DNA of 64,000 nucleotides from CBDCVD01 sp965224015 (GTDB lineage Bacteria; Pseudomonadota; Alphaproteobacteria; Rhizobiales; CBDCVD01): NCBI GenBank assembly GCA_965224015.1, contig OZ245032.1:1240001-1304000 (forward strand), in the 5' to 3' direction. The notes below the pieces were generated by a model that worked only from the letters and a program-made list of their open reading frames with translations, was not told the DNA's origin and did not search any database. Within the stretch, counting starts at the first letter, position 1; each line of letters starts with the position of its first letter. Below, piece after piece: positions 1-9,027 of the stretch. The translations under genes and the position numbers were made by a program.

Positions 1-18
1 GTCTTTGGCGTCAAGGCC

Positions 19-514
19 GTTGTAGCACATCGGAAATTGTAGGCCAACCGCAACTGTGGGCTTTGAAGCTTTGGAAGTGCCGCAGTTGTAGCACATCGGA
101 AATTGTAGGCCAACCGCAACTTCTTTTGGATCAGCGAAGTCTGGAATGCGTTGTAGCACATCGGAAATTGTAGGCCAACCGCAACTCCGCCGGCCTTCTT
201 TGCCCATTGGGGCTTGTTGTAGCACATCGGAAATTGTAGGCCAACCGCAACTATCAGCCTCATAGTCACCAACGTACAGTGGTTGTAGCACATCGGAAAT
301 TGTAGGCCAACCGCAACGCGATGTGCTCTTTTAACGTCGGTTCCAGACGTTGTAGCACATCGGAAATTGTAGGCCAACCGCAACCTCGCGCGTAAAAGGG
401 CGTGCGGCAAGATAGTTGTAGCACATCGGAAATTGTAGGCCAACCGCAACCTATATCAACCGATTCACAATGGAAGCTGTTGTAGCACATCGGAAATTGT
501 AGGCCAACCGCAAC
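19..514 (-). CRISPR. CRISPR array, probably type II-C, right-hand end
   Basis: Nine identical 36-bp repeats begin at 19, 85, 150, 216, 282, 349, 415 and 479 (eight complete ones are numbered here; bases 1-18 are the tail of a further spacer). On the + strand the repeat starts GTTGTAGCACAT and ends GGCCAACCGCAAC. Spacers are 28-31 bp and all different. I assign transcription to the minus strand: read that way the repeat ends TGTGCTACAAC, which resembles the repeat-embedded extended -10 (TGnTACAAT) of Neisseria type II-C arrays, and the putative tracrRNA at 61.5 kb carries the repeat in + sense. Repeat and spacer sizes fit type II. No cas gene is in the window; the array continues to the left. 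The eight-repeat count is what I can place exactly. Confidence 0.97.
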
Positions 515-539
515 TTGTTACCTGGCTGACAATTCCGCT

Positions 540-566
540 CCTTGTAAAGCCCATGCCGCTGGTATT
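540..566 (-). repeat. Family A element remnant
   Basis: The short stretch reading AAGCCCATGCCGCTGGTATT matches one end of the 101-bp family A element seen intact elsewhere (for example at 15271-15371). The other end is missing. It sits between the last CRISPR repeat and the stop codon of the phosphate symporter gene. Confidence 0.5.
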
Positions 567-2451
567 AAGCCTTACTTTTCAATCGGGTTTTTCTAAGCCC
601 GCCGCGCGCATCCAAAACCGAATATCCTATCGCGGCGAGTTTGCTGTTGACCGACTTCAGCGCCGCAATCATTTCCAGGTGCTGATCACTAGAACTGAGA
701 CTGGTAAGATTGCCACCGCGCACACGATCAAGGTGGTTCTGTCGGCTGCGGCTTTCTAATTGGCTGACATCCTGTTTATGCTGCACAAGGCGGCGCGCGA
801 TATTTGTATCATCTTTCCAGATCAGAATTTTCGCCAAGTGAAGGGCCGTTTGCACCTGATCCACAAGCGCGTTGATTTCAGCAGCGCCGGTTTCGGTAAA
901 CGAAAAGTCACCCTTGAGGAAATCCCTACAAAGACAAGCAAATTTGCCGGAAATAATGTCACCACAAGCCTTAAGACGGATCGCATAGGCGATGGTGGCT
1001 TGAACTTCATCATCCGGCAAAGAAACCCCTGTTGGAAGTTTGGCATAGGAACGACGCAGTTCCGCAAGGCATTTGTTGAGTTCTACCTCCTGCTCGGCGA
1101 CATTGCTAAACTCAGTTGTTGAGCGCGTCACACTTGCAAGCATTTGGGACAGCCTTTCAAGCATTTGGCTCGCCTGAGACTTTAGCGAGGACAAAATGAC
1201 GTCCGGGTCAGCATGATCTGCGGCAAATGCGGAATAGGTATCCAGCGGGGTGACAGTTTTGCCATGAAGGCGCGCGATAATCCCATTGGCGAACGGCACC
1301 AATAATAGCAGGAGTGCATTGAACCCCAGATGCGCCGCCAGCATCATGTCTGTTGTTGATTGAAAAAACGGGATTGATATATGCTGTGGTGCGACCGCCA
1401 TGCCGACAATCATCAGGATAGCCAACCCTGCGCGCAGAAACGCAACCGATTGGGCAACCGTTTTACTGGCAGCGGATTCGTTTCGAAGGAGCCAAATCGG
1501 AAGCAACGCACTTCCCATGTTGCTACCGAGAACAAAGCCCAAGCCGCCCATCGGGGACATCAAGCCAAGATTTGCAAGGGCCAGTACGGTGAGTATCGCG
1601 GCCAGGCTTGAATGCATGGCCAGGGTCAAACCCAGCCCCAATAGAGCGTATCAGGTCTTAATAGAACCATTCTAACGGAGCGATTTTGCGCCAAGATGGG
1701 CCTTAAGTCTCGCAGGATATAGTGGGGCTATTTGCAAGAGACGTAAGGTCCATATTGGCGCAAAAGCGCCCGTCCCTTCGGGTTTCCGATTGGCGCAACG
1801 CCCACGCCCAAGCCGCTCTCGAGAGATGGGTCGCCATCGCTCTTCGATCGCCTTGAGCTTGGGAATCGCCTCGCCAATCGAGAAACAGAATTGATTCTAT
1901 TAAGACCTGACACGCTCTAGGGCCGCCGTGACCGGATCATTGTTCATGTAGCCGATGACGTTGGATGCCGACGAGACATCTTGAAGCGGCGCAACGGCTT
2001 CGCGGATCAGCGACAAAAAGAGCAGAATGAGACCGAAACCCAAGGTGACCCGCCCAAGGTTTTTCCATTTTGGCCTCTTTGCGTTCAAGTATAACCAACC
2101 ACCGGCGAGTAGTGCCAATGGGCCCAGATTTGATATCGGCAGGGTCAAAACGATGACGGCAAAGGCCGATCCAAGATCGGCACCAAAGGACACCAGTACC
2201 GCCGAAAGGACAGGTATGACCCCTGAGCCGGCCAACCCCGAGGCCATCAAAACGACGACCGTGGCCCCTTGCATGGCCAGACCAAGACAAGCGCCTTTTG
2301 CCAGCAGTGACAACTGGGAAGCCGATGCCCCCAGACCATGCCGGATCCCGTCGCTCCATAATTGTTCGACCCCGATGCGCATGAAGCGCACTGCGAACAC
2401 AAGCAGCGTAACCCCGCTAAAGAGCTGAATGAGGAAACTGACAATTGCCAA
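565..2451 (-). pseudogene. Na+/phosphate symporter family protein, split by a MITE
   Basis: The N-terminal part (start 2451) is a membrane protein with several hydrophobic segments and the SFGADLGSAFAV-type repeat of Na/Pi cotransporters. It runs into a stop inside a 274-bp inserted element. The rest (to 565) continues with the second QSSS-like repeat region (MHSSLAAIL, GSNMGSALLPIW), more membrane segments and a C-terminal helical PhoU-like region. Removing the element and one copy of the TA duplication joins ...VTAAL to LGLGLTLAMH... in frame, giving a protein of about 540 residues. Family members import phosphate with sodium. The gene is therefore inactivated by insertion, although the two halves otherwise look undamaged, suggesting a recent event. 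Confidence 0.85.
1644..1917. mobile_element. Family B MITE (274 bp) in the Na/Pi symporter gene
   Basis: Terminal inverted repeats of about 25 bp (GAGCGTATCAGGTCTTAATA at the left, its near complement ending GACCTGACACGCTC at the right) are flanked by TA on both sides (1642-1643 and 1918-1919). There is no transposase gene. The same element recurs at 47450-47720 (271 bp) and 24468-24635 (a shorter 168-bp form), with fragments elsewhere. A TA duplication and these ends suggest mobilisation by an IS630/Tc1-mariner-like or IS427-like transposase encoded elsewhere (inference). Confidence 0.9.
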
Positions 2452-2654
2452 TAGCCTGAACCTCCTGTGAAAGTTCCAATTGCGGTGGATGCTTAAGGCG
2501 CTAAGCTTTAAGCTTGGCTAACGTCTATCATTTTCTATCCGTGCGCTAAAACAAATGGAGTTCGCGGCGAGCCATCTGGGCATGGGGAACCGGCGATGCG
2601 AGGGGAAACCCAATAGGGCGTCGATCACCACTGCGCGTGGTCAGGATGGCAACA

Positions 2655-4133
2655 TCATCTGCCTCGTTCAAGACCAGCGGAGTTGTAAGTCACAAAATCC
2701 TTCACAGCTGCCCTCGCCCCATTGCTGGCCAGCGCCTGATAAGCTGAGGTTACGATTTCACGAAACCCTGCATGTCCGGCCAGATCCGCGGCGAACACAT
2801 CGCGAATTGCCAACAATGCCGCAACCTTGTCAGCCGCGTCTGCGCCTTTATCCGACGCCGCCTGGAGTCTCTCGGACAGCGGATCACGCACATCGATGGG
2901 GTTGCCTGCTTCGTCAACGCCGCCGACATAGCGCATCCATGCGGCCACCGCGAGGCATAGACCCATGGGTATCCGGTCAGCCGCCAGGTTGTCACGGATC
3001 GTTCCCAATAGACGCTGCGGCAGTTTCTGACTGCCATCCATCGCAATTTGCCAAGTCCGGTGTCGGATCGACGGATCGCGGTAGCGCTTGAGCAGGCTGG
3101 CGGCATATGTGGGCAAATCTTCGCCCTCTGGCTGAGGTAAAGTGGGAAGGATTTCGTCGCGCCAAAGAATTTCGCAAAGTCTGGAAAACGCCGGGTCGGC
3201 GACTGTCTCGGCAATTGTCTGGTAACCCGCGAGATAGCCCAGATAGGCAAGTGTCGAATGCGTGCCGTTGAGACAGCGCAACTTCATCATCTCATGCGCA
3301 TCGACATTGCCTACAATCTGGGCGCCGGCAATCTCCCATGCCGGACGACCGCTCGCGAAATTGTCCTCAATCACCCATTGCCGGAAGGGTTCGTGCACAA
3401 CGCAGGCGGGGTCGTAATAGCCCTCGGCCTCGGCCAGACGGGCAACATCGGCGTCGGTGGTGGCAGGGGTTATCCGGTCCACCATCGTGGCCGGAAAAGG
3501 AACGCTCGTCTCAATCCAAGTCGCAAGGTGAGCGTCCCGCTCACGGGCAAAATCCAAAACGACGCCTCGAGCCAACGCGCCGTTCGATGGCAGGTTGTCA
3601 CAGGATAAAACCGTAAAGGGTGCAACGCCATTGGCCCGCCGCAGTGCCAGCGCGCCAACAATAAAGCCAAGTGCCGAACATGGCGCATCGGGATGCACAA
3701 GGTCGTGCGCGATATCGGCGTGATCGCGTTTTAGGCACCCGGTGGCCGGTTCGTGGCAATAGCCCTTTTCGGTGATCGTCAGAGACACGATACGCACCGC
3801 CGGATCGGCCATCGCCTGAAGCACAGCATTTGGGTCTTGTGGAGCGACCAGCACTTTGCAGATTGGCTTGATCACGTTCGCTTTGCTGCCGTCCGACGTC
3901 AGCGTGACGGACGTATAAAGCCCGCCTTGCGGTGACATCTGATCGTGTGTGGTCCGGCTGCGCAGGCTGACCGCTATGATGCCCCAGTTACCGCCTTGTG
4001 CCTCCATCGCTTCATGAGTGTAGACGGCGTTAAAGGCGCGAAAGAATGCGCCGGGTCCAAGGTGCACAATTCCGGTTCCCGGGGCTGCCCCATCACGTGC
4101 AAGGCGAGGCCTATCAGGTATACCAGCCTCCAT
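2655..4133 (-). CDS. Mannitol dehydrogenase family protein (fructuronate reductase / mannonate oxidoreductase-like)
   Basis: A 492-residue member of the long-chain polyol dehydrogenase family, normal length. The NAD-binding motif VHLGPGAFFRAF lies near residues 23-34. The family catalytic set is visible: N180 in SCDNLPSNG and the K284-x4-N289-x2-H292 arrangement in KLRCLNGTH, matching the K295/N300/H303 pattern known from Pseudomonas mannitol 2-dehydrogenase. Next to uxaC and a kduI relic, the likely reaction is NAD(H)-dependent interconversion of fructuronate and mannonate (UxuB role) in the cytoplasm. Mannitol or arabinitol dehydrogenase activity cannot be excluded from sequence. It is probably cotranscribed with uxaC on the minus strand. 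Confidence 0.85.
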   Translation of the reverse strand: MEAGIPDRPRLARDGAAPGTGIVHLGPGAFFRAFNAVYTHEAMEAQGGNWGIIAVSLRSRTTHDQMSPQGGLYTSVTLTSDGSKANVIKPICKVLVAPQDPNAVLQAMADPAVRIVSLTITEKGYCHEPATGCLKRDHADIAHDLVHPDAPCSALGFIVGALALRRANGVAPFTVLSCDNLPSNGALARGVVLDFARERDAHLATWIETSVPFPATMVDRITPATTDADVARLAEAEGYYDPACVVHEPFRQWVIEDNFASGRPAWEIAGAQIVGNVDAHEMMKLRCLNGTHSTLAYLGYLAGYQTIAETVADPAFSRLCEILWRDEILPTLPQPEGEDLPTYAASLLKRYRDPSIRHRTWQIAMDGSQKLPQRLLGTIRDNLAADRIPMGLCLAVAAWMRYVGGVDEAGNPIDVRDPLSERLQAASDKGADAADKVAALLAIRDVFAADLAGHAGFREIVTSAYQALASNGARAAVKDFVTYNSAGLERGR

Positions 4134-4423
4134 CCACGTTCAGCACTGCTCTCGCCCCGGTTTCAGCCAGATTGAGAATACCTATCTCGCGCCGTTTGAG
4201 GATTGACAGCGTGCCGGTTTCCTCTACGTGGTCAAGCTGAGGGCGCTGTCGCTGGGCACCGCCGAGCCGATGATCAATCGGTCGTAATGTGAATGGATTG
4301 ATTTTATCTGTCCCGGCGGGAGCCCCTGCCAACATGAACATGAAAATGCACGCGTAGGCCGTCGGTGTCGAGCGTCTTGGTCGTGGCCGGATCGATAGCA
4401 TGGCGGGTTTCTGCTTCGGTCAT
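4114..4423 (-). pseudogene. kduI relic (5-dehydro-4-deoxy-D-glucuronate isomerase)
   Basis: Minus-strand reading from an ATG at 4423 gives a KduI-like N terminus (DPATTKTLDTDGLRVHF). A frameshift follows, and in another frame come YDRLIIGSAVPSDSALSL and then HVEETGTLSILKRREIGILN, both matching KduI in order. The reading ends abruptly after about 100 residues; KduI is normally about 280 residues, so most of the enzyme is missing. The 3' end abuts or overlaps the start of the downstream dehydrogenase. KduI normally isomerises the product of unsaturated uronate breakdown, which fits the hexuronate context. Deletion plus at least two frameshifts mean no functional protein. Confidence 0.75.
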
Positions 4424-4508
4424 TGGAGTTCCAGTTTGTATGATGTCGCGCATCAGGGGCGTGTGATTTGCTGTCCTGCCGACGTGATTGCTGCCATGGG
4501 GTGGCCAT

Positions 4509-5915
4509 TCACAGACCATATGCTGCCTTGGCGAGACCATATGTCAGTTCATATGCCACTTCGAATGCTTCGGCTTGCCGGAGACGGTCGGTTGCGATGA
4601 GATGCGACAAGTAGGCACAATCCGATCGGCGCGCTACGTCATGGCGCGCCGGGATTGAGCAAAACGCGCGCGTGTCGTCATTGAACCCAGTGGTGTTGTA
4701 GAAGCCGCAGGTTTCAGTTGTTGCTTCGCGGAAGCGCTTGATGCCTTCGTAGCTGTCAAAAAACCACCAGGGTGGGCCAAGGCGCAGAGCAGGATAAGCA
4801 CCGGCCAATGGCGCAAGTTCGCGACCATAGCTGGTTTCATCCAGAGTAAAGAGGATAATCGTCAGATCCCGTTCCATCCCAACAGCATCAAGCATCGGTC
4901 TTAGATCCCCGACATAGTCCGTGCGGCCCGGAATATCGAACCCTTTGTCATGGCCATGGCGCGCAAACACATCGGCGTTGTGGTTGCGATGCGATCCGGG
5001 ATGAATTTGCAGTGCAAGCCCGTCATCAAGGCTCATCCTCGCCATCTCGGTTAACATCTGGCCACGGAACGTTTCGGCCTCGTCTGGCGTGCACACGCCG
5101 CGCCGCGCCTTTTGCAAAAGCGCTTCGGCGTCGGAGCGCGAAAGATCCGCTGTTCGGGCGCTCGGATGGCCATGATCCGAAGCGGTCGCGCCATACTCTT
5201 TGAAATATGCCCGCCTTACGCGATGAGCCTTTAGATAGCCCGTCCAGGTCGATGTATCCTCACGTGCCAAGGTACCAAACTGAGCAATATTGTCCGCGAA
5301 GCCCTCGAATTCTGGGTCGACAACCGCGTCGGGCCGGTAGGTTGTCACCACCTGCCCGGTCCAGCCACTGTCACGCATCATCTTGTGCCACTGCAGGCTG
5401 TCAAGCGGATCTTCGGTTGTAGCCAAAAGCTCGATGTTGAAACTCTCGAATAGAGCGCGGGGCAGGAAGGCGTCATCCGCCAATCGCGCCTCAATATGGT
5501 CGTAATAATGATCGGCGGTCTCCGCTGACAGCGTCACGTCAAGATCAAAAACATGTTCGAACACATGATCAAGCCACATGGCCGAAGGTGTCCCACGGAA
5601 CAGGTGATAATTTTCGGCCAGATGCCGCCAGATCGTTCGCGGGTCGCCTTCGGTTTCGCCGCTGTCGGTCCGCGGAATTCCCAGATCGGTCATCGGAACG
5701 CCCTGACTGACCAACATCCGAAAGATATAGTGGTCGGGCACGATGAAAAGTTCGGCCGGGTTGGGGAACCGTGAATTCTCCGCAAACCACCGCGGATTGC
5801 AATGCCCGTGCGGGCTCAGGATCGGAAGGTCTTTCACACTCTCATAAAGCGTGCGCGCCACGGCTCTAGAAGTCTCATCTACAGGAAAAAGGCGGTCGGG
5901 GTCGGTCAGTTTCAT
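4509..5915 (-). CDS. uxaC: Glucuronate (uronate) isomerase
   Basis: A 468-residue protein of normal UxaC length. The N-terminal metal-site motif SPHGHCNPRWFAEN (H36, H38) and the later LQIHPGSHRNHN and GPPWWFFDS blocks are typical of the family, a divergent amidohydrolase-fold isomerase. It converts D-glucuronate to D-fructuronate and D-galacturonate to D-tagaturonate, the first cytoplasmic step of hexuronate catabolism. The next step could be made by the dehydrogenase encoded downstream. The intergenic region to the divergent GntR gene contains a palindrome likely to be its operator. Confidence 0.95.
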   Translation of the reverse strand: MKLTDPDRLFPVDETSRAVARTLYESVKDLPILSPHGHCNPRWFAENSRFPNPAELFIVPDHYIFRMLVSQGVPMTDLGIPRTDSGETEGDPRTIWRHLAENYHLFRGTPSAMWLDHVFEHVFDLDVTLSAETADHYYDHIEARLADDAFLPRALFESFNIELLATTEDPLDSLQWHKMMRDSGWTGQVVTTYRPDAVVDPEFEGFADNIAQFGTLAREDTSTWTGYLKAHRVRRAYFKEYGATASDHGHPSARTADLSRSDAEALLQKARRGVCTPDEAETFRGQMLTEMARMSLDDGLALQIHPGSHRNHNADVFARHGHDKGFDIPGRTDYVGDLRPMLDAVGMERDLTIILFTLDETSYGRELAPLAGAYPALRLGPPWWFFDSYEGIKRFREATTETCGFYNTTGFNDDTRAFCSIPARHDVARRSDCAYLSHLIATDRLRQAEAFEVAYELTYGLAKAAYGL

Positions 5916-5940
5916 TGTGTGGGATCGTCCAAATGTGACC

Positions 5941-5960
5941 TTGGCATACTAATATGCTAA
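5941..5960. promoter_or_regulatory. Palindromic operator candidate between uxaC and gntR
   Basis: TTGGCATACTAATATGCTAA has 8-bp arms with one G/T wobble around a 4-base centre. It resembles the TTGGTATACCAA type site bound by GntR/FCD regulators of hexuronate genes such as UxuR and ExuR. It lies 26 bp upstream of uxaC and 65 bp upstream of gntR, so one bound regulator could control both directions. This is inferred from symmetry and position only. Confidence 0.55.
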
Positions 5961-6024
5961 ATTGCCAGTTGAGTCAATTGAATTTTTGCCTTAAAAGACT
6001 GGGGCATCTTGCTTTGGAGCCCCC

Positions 6025-6759
6025 ATGAACCAACTTGCTATTGAACCGCTGGCAACGCCGCCGGCCCGATCTGTCACCGACCAGGTCTTTTCCGTGCTCT
6101 ATGATGCCGTGATTAAACTAAAACTACCCCCCGGCACCAAAGTCACCGAGAACGAGATCGCCAGGCATCTTGACGTCTCGCGTCAACCCGTGCGCGACGC
6201 TCTATTCCGGCTCTCAAAACTGGGGTTTCTCGATATGCGCCCACAGCGCGCCACTGTCATCACCCTGATTTCCGAACAGGCGGTGATGGATGCGCTGTTC
6301 ACACGCACCGCGCTAGAGGTCGAGTGCCTGCGCGTCACAATGACCCGGATGTCCCGGATCGCGAAACAGCAGCTTCGCGACAACCTCGCACAGCAGAAAG
6401 CATCGGTGAACGCATACGATCCAGCAGAATTCCACACACTCGACGAGGCCTTCCATGAGGCGATATGTAGCATCGCTGGCCATGCCCATGTCTGGCAACT
6501 CATCAGGGAACAAAAGGCGCATATGGATCGCATTCGCTATTTGACCCTGTCCAGGGAGCGCCGCCGCCAGGTCCTGACGGAGCATCTTGCGTTGCTCAAA
6601 GCAATTGAGGCGGGGTCCACCGCACAAGCTGAGGCGCTACTGCGCGCGCATCTGCTGGACATAAGAACTGTGCTGAAACAGGCGCAGAACAATCATCCTG
6701 AGTATTTTGAGAAAGCCGAATTGACGCACACCCGGGCGCAAGGCACATTCACAATGTGA
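6025..6759 (+). CDS. GntR family regulator with FCD domain
   Basis: A 244-residue protein. Residues about 15-75 form a winged helix-turn-helix (KVTENEIARHLDVSRQPVRDALFRL) and about 95-220 an all-helical FCD ligand domain with conserved acidic and histidine positions (HTLDEAFHEAI, AGHAHVW) that usually bind a metal and a sugar acid. It is divergent from uxaC, with a palindrome in between, so it is most likely the repressor of the hexuronate genes released by a uronate-derived ligand (inference from context). Confidence 0.85.
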   Translation: MNQLAIEPLATPPARSVTDQVFSVLYDAVIKLKLPPGTKVTENEIARHLDVSRQPVRDALFRLSKLGFLDMRPQRATVITLISEQAVMDALFTRTALEVECLRVTMTRMSRIAKQQLRDNLAQQKASVNAYDPAEFHTLDEAFHEAICSIAGHAHVWQLIREQKAHMDRIRYLTLSRERRRQVLTEHLALLKAIEAGSTAQAEALLRAHLLDIRTVLKQAQNNHPEYFEKAELTHTRAQGTFTM

Positions 6760-7228
6760 TTGAGACCGGTGCAACGAGAGTGCAAACAAAGGGGGAGAGG
6801 GGTAACCGTAGGGGGCGGGCTGAGACGATGTCGGTGCCAGACAGCGATGGCATATAGCCTGACGACTGAATTTTGACCCGAATTCAGGAGCGAGCAGCAA
6901 CCGGCGGTGCTGATGGTAATCCTCCCATTTTTGATGGAGCTCAGCCAGAGCGATGGCGACCCATCTCTCAAGAGCGGCTTGGGCGTGGGCGTTGCGCCAA
7001 TCGGAAACCCGAAGGGGCGCTTTTGCACTATAGCAAATGCGAGAAAAATACGGCAATGCCCCATGATTCCCATTAAACGCATTTTGCTATGGCCTTTCTC
7101 TTGTCCAGAACTGAGGTTAATATACCAAATAAAACCTTCAACGAAACCCCCGCACTGGTCTCGTAATACCAGGGGGCTTTGATGAACTCTTGACCCAAGT
7201 TCAAACCGTTGTCTGATACCAGCAGCCA
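6760..7228. other. Intergenic region with fragments of elements B and C
   Basis: No gene is supported here. About 6938-7026 is an inverted-orientation fragment of family B (the stretch around CTCAAGAGCGGCTTGGGCGT). 7028-7092 is a family C palindrome: it begins CTATAGCAAATGCGAG and ends CGCATTTTGCTAT. The rest, 6760-6937 and 7093-7228, shows nothing recognisable. Apparent ORFs across it are reading frames through these repeats. Confidence 0.7.
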
Positions 7229-8395
7229 TCATGAACGCACGAAAAAGGCTTGCGGATGGGTCAAGCGGTATAATGGCAAGGCTGCGGCCCCCAAATGTGG
7301 ACGCGTGTCTGTCGTTGCCCGCAAAATAGCCGGCGCTGAAATTTCGAAATCCTCTCCCAGGGACGCGCCCGACTGAAGACCGTGATGGATTTCATCTAAA
7401 GTGGTCTCTGCAAGAGAACCGCCGATAACAATGGCCTCAGGCGCAAAAGTGCGGGCAATGGCCAGACACAGCCAACGCAGTTGTTCTATGGCCCGTTCCC
7501 GCCATTCGGCCACAACGGGCAACGCCAGAACGCGTGCAGGGATATCCTCCAGGCGCGCAACATAAATGCCCACCTCAGCCAAGGTATCAAGCAGATCCTG
7601 GCCCGAGGGGCGTGGTCTTGACTTGGGAAAAAGCCCGCCGAATTCCGCCGCCGTATCGTTGAACCCAAGATAAAGACTCCGATCCACAACGGCAGCCCCA
7701 CCAATGCCATACGACAACCATATATAGCAAAAATTGGGAACGGATTGGCAGGCCCCAAATTGCAGTTCGGCCAGGCAGGCGGCCTTGGCGTCATTGATCT
7801 GAAACACGGGCATGTCAAAAAACGGTTTGAGATCGCGGCGCACGTCGATTGTCGGCCAATGGGCCAGTTGTGAGGTCTTGAACACGCGCCCCGGCTCATG
7901 GGTATGCTGACCGGGATAACTGACCCCACAACCCAGCAAGTCGTCCGGCTCCATGTTCAGCGCCTGCACCTGATCGCGCAAAGCCTGGCCAGCTTGACCC
8001 AGAACCGCCTCAAACCCCCGCTCGGTAATCGACCCGTGCCGCTCCGACAAAAAATGACCCGCCGCATCAGCAATACATGTGAGGATGCGGTCCGGGTCGA
8101 TGAAAACCCCCGCCGAAATAAGGCTCCTGGGTTTCAGGCGCAAGAGCTTGGACGGAAATCCCTGTCGCCCAATACGATCCGGATCCGGAATTTCCTCTAT
8201 CAGTTCCTCATCCAACATCACGCTCGCAAGCCGGGTCACCGTCGAGGGGGTAACGTTCAGCCGGGCAGCGATCTGGGTGCGCGTCATGGCCCCCCTTTCC
8301 TGGACAAGTGCGATGATGCGCCGTGCATTGCCTCTTTTAAATGATCGATACATAGGGGTTTGATCGGCCTCAAGCTGTTTGCAGCGTTTCAGCAT
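7229..8395 (-). CDS. ROK family transcriptional regulator
   Basis: About 388 residues if started at the ATG at 8395; an upstream start at 8491 would add 32 unrelated-looking residues. The N-terminal helix-turn-helix is clear (MTRTQIAARLNVTPSTVTRLASVM). It is followed by a ROK sugar-kinase-like fold (SYGIGGAAVVDRSLYLGFNDTAAEFGG and IVIGGSLAETTL). These proteins repress sugar-uptake or catabolic genes and respond to a sugar or sugar phosphate (NagC/XylR type). The typical CxCGxxGCxE zinc motif is not visible, so kinase activity is unlikely. The target is not obvious; it faces away from the hexuronate genes and is divergent from the iron ABC operon. Confidence 0.85.
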   Translation of the reverse strand: MLKRCKQLEADQTPMYRSFKRGNARRIIALVQERGAMTRTQIAARLNVTPSTVTRLASVMLDEELIEEIPDPDRIGRQGFPSKLLRLKPRSLISAGVFIDPDRILTCIADAAGHFLSERHGSITERGFEAVLGQAGQALRDQVQALNMEPDDLLGCGVSYPGQHTHEPGRVFKTSQLAHWPTIDVRRDLKPFFDMPVFQINDAKAACLAELQFGACQSVPNFCYIWLSYGIGGAAVVDRSLYLGFNDTAAEFGGLFPKSRPRPSGQDLLDTLAEVGIYVARLEDIPARVLALPVVAEWRERAIEQLRWLCLAIARTFAPEAIVIGGSLAETTLDEIHHGLQSGASLGEDFEISAPAILRATTDTRPHLGAAALPLYRLTHPQAFFVRS

Positions 8396-8535
8396 GAGCC
8401 TGGTGTCACAAACAATCGTTCCGACGACCCCAAGGCCAGCCACGGCTATACTTGTCTGTTCGGGCTCCCACAGGGAACGGCGCGACGGCAAACTTCTATT
8501 ATAACGTGCGTTTAATTAGTGTCACACGCATTTTA

Positions 8536-8674
8536 GATTAGCTTGGCGTTAGGTGTACCCATTTTGTGAGCGGTACAGCTAAACCCATAGAGCTGATCGC
8601 CCTCTAAATCTATAGCAAAATGCGACAAGAATACGAGAAAGCCCCGTGATTCCCATGAAACGCATTTTGCTATA
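8536..8674 (-). repeat. C/D palindromic element, complete copy
   Basis: Read on the minus strand this is a C palindrome (CTATAGCAAAATGCG mirrored at its end) directly followed by a D palindrome, whose arms GATCAGC...TATGGGTTTAGCTGTACC and its near complement enclose GCTCACAAAAT. The same C then D order is found at 14820-15065 and 53563-54014, where family A elements are inserted into D. This copy shows the uninterrupted arrangement. It lies between divergent genes and could act as a bidirectional transcription barrier or be a dead MITE. Confidence 0.75.
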
Positions 8675-9027
8675 AGGGCTTTTTCCCATTTCCCCAAGTC
8701 CCTGGCCGATTATCGCTATGCCTTGCGTCGTGTGCCAAAACACCATCAGCGCGGCCCATACTGATCAAACTATTATACTTGGTGTACCGTGAAAATATAT
8801 ATTGCATTTTTATTTTGCGTAGCGCAAAATAAAAATGTAAACGCTCGGATGCACAGGGGCATTTGTGTTTTTGTTGCGTCATGACGACTTGTCATTCCAC
8901 ATTTTCAGATTGTGGCGGTGTGTTAATACACTTTTGCTGAAGTCCTGAGTCTATAAACATAGCTGCTTATGAGCGTGAAAGGGGAACCTGCGCTGTGGCT
9001 TGAGGCGACGATCAATAGGAGGGATTT
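8675..9027 (+). promoter_or_regulatory. Upstream region of the ABC operon with a perfect 15-bp inverted repeat at 8805-8837
   Basis: The inverted repeat has arms CATTTTTATTTTGCG and CGCAAAATAAAAATG separated by TAG. It is AT-rich and lacks a T-run on the + strand, so it looks more like an operator than a terminator. It lies about 190 bp upstream of the binding-protein gene. AGGAGG at 9017-9022 is a good ribosome binding site for the ATG at 9028. Nothing else is recognised. Confidence 0.5.

Noticed and set aside
266..490. Minus-strand ORF through the CRISPR array
   Set aside because: Its protein repeats the same residues because it translates the repeats; it is an artefact of the array.
1728..1913. 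Small ORFs inside family B (also at 47457-47642)
   Set aside because: They translate inverted-repeat sequence and lack ribosome binding sites; the two copies are not under protein-level constraint.
8670..8882. 70-residue minus ORF over the 15-bp inverted repeat
   Set aside because: It has no homology feel, crosses the palindrome and a C element, and has no ribosome binding site.
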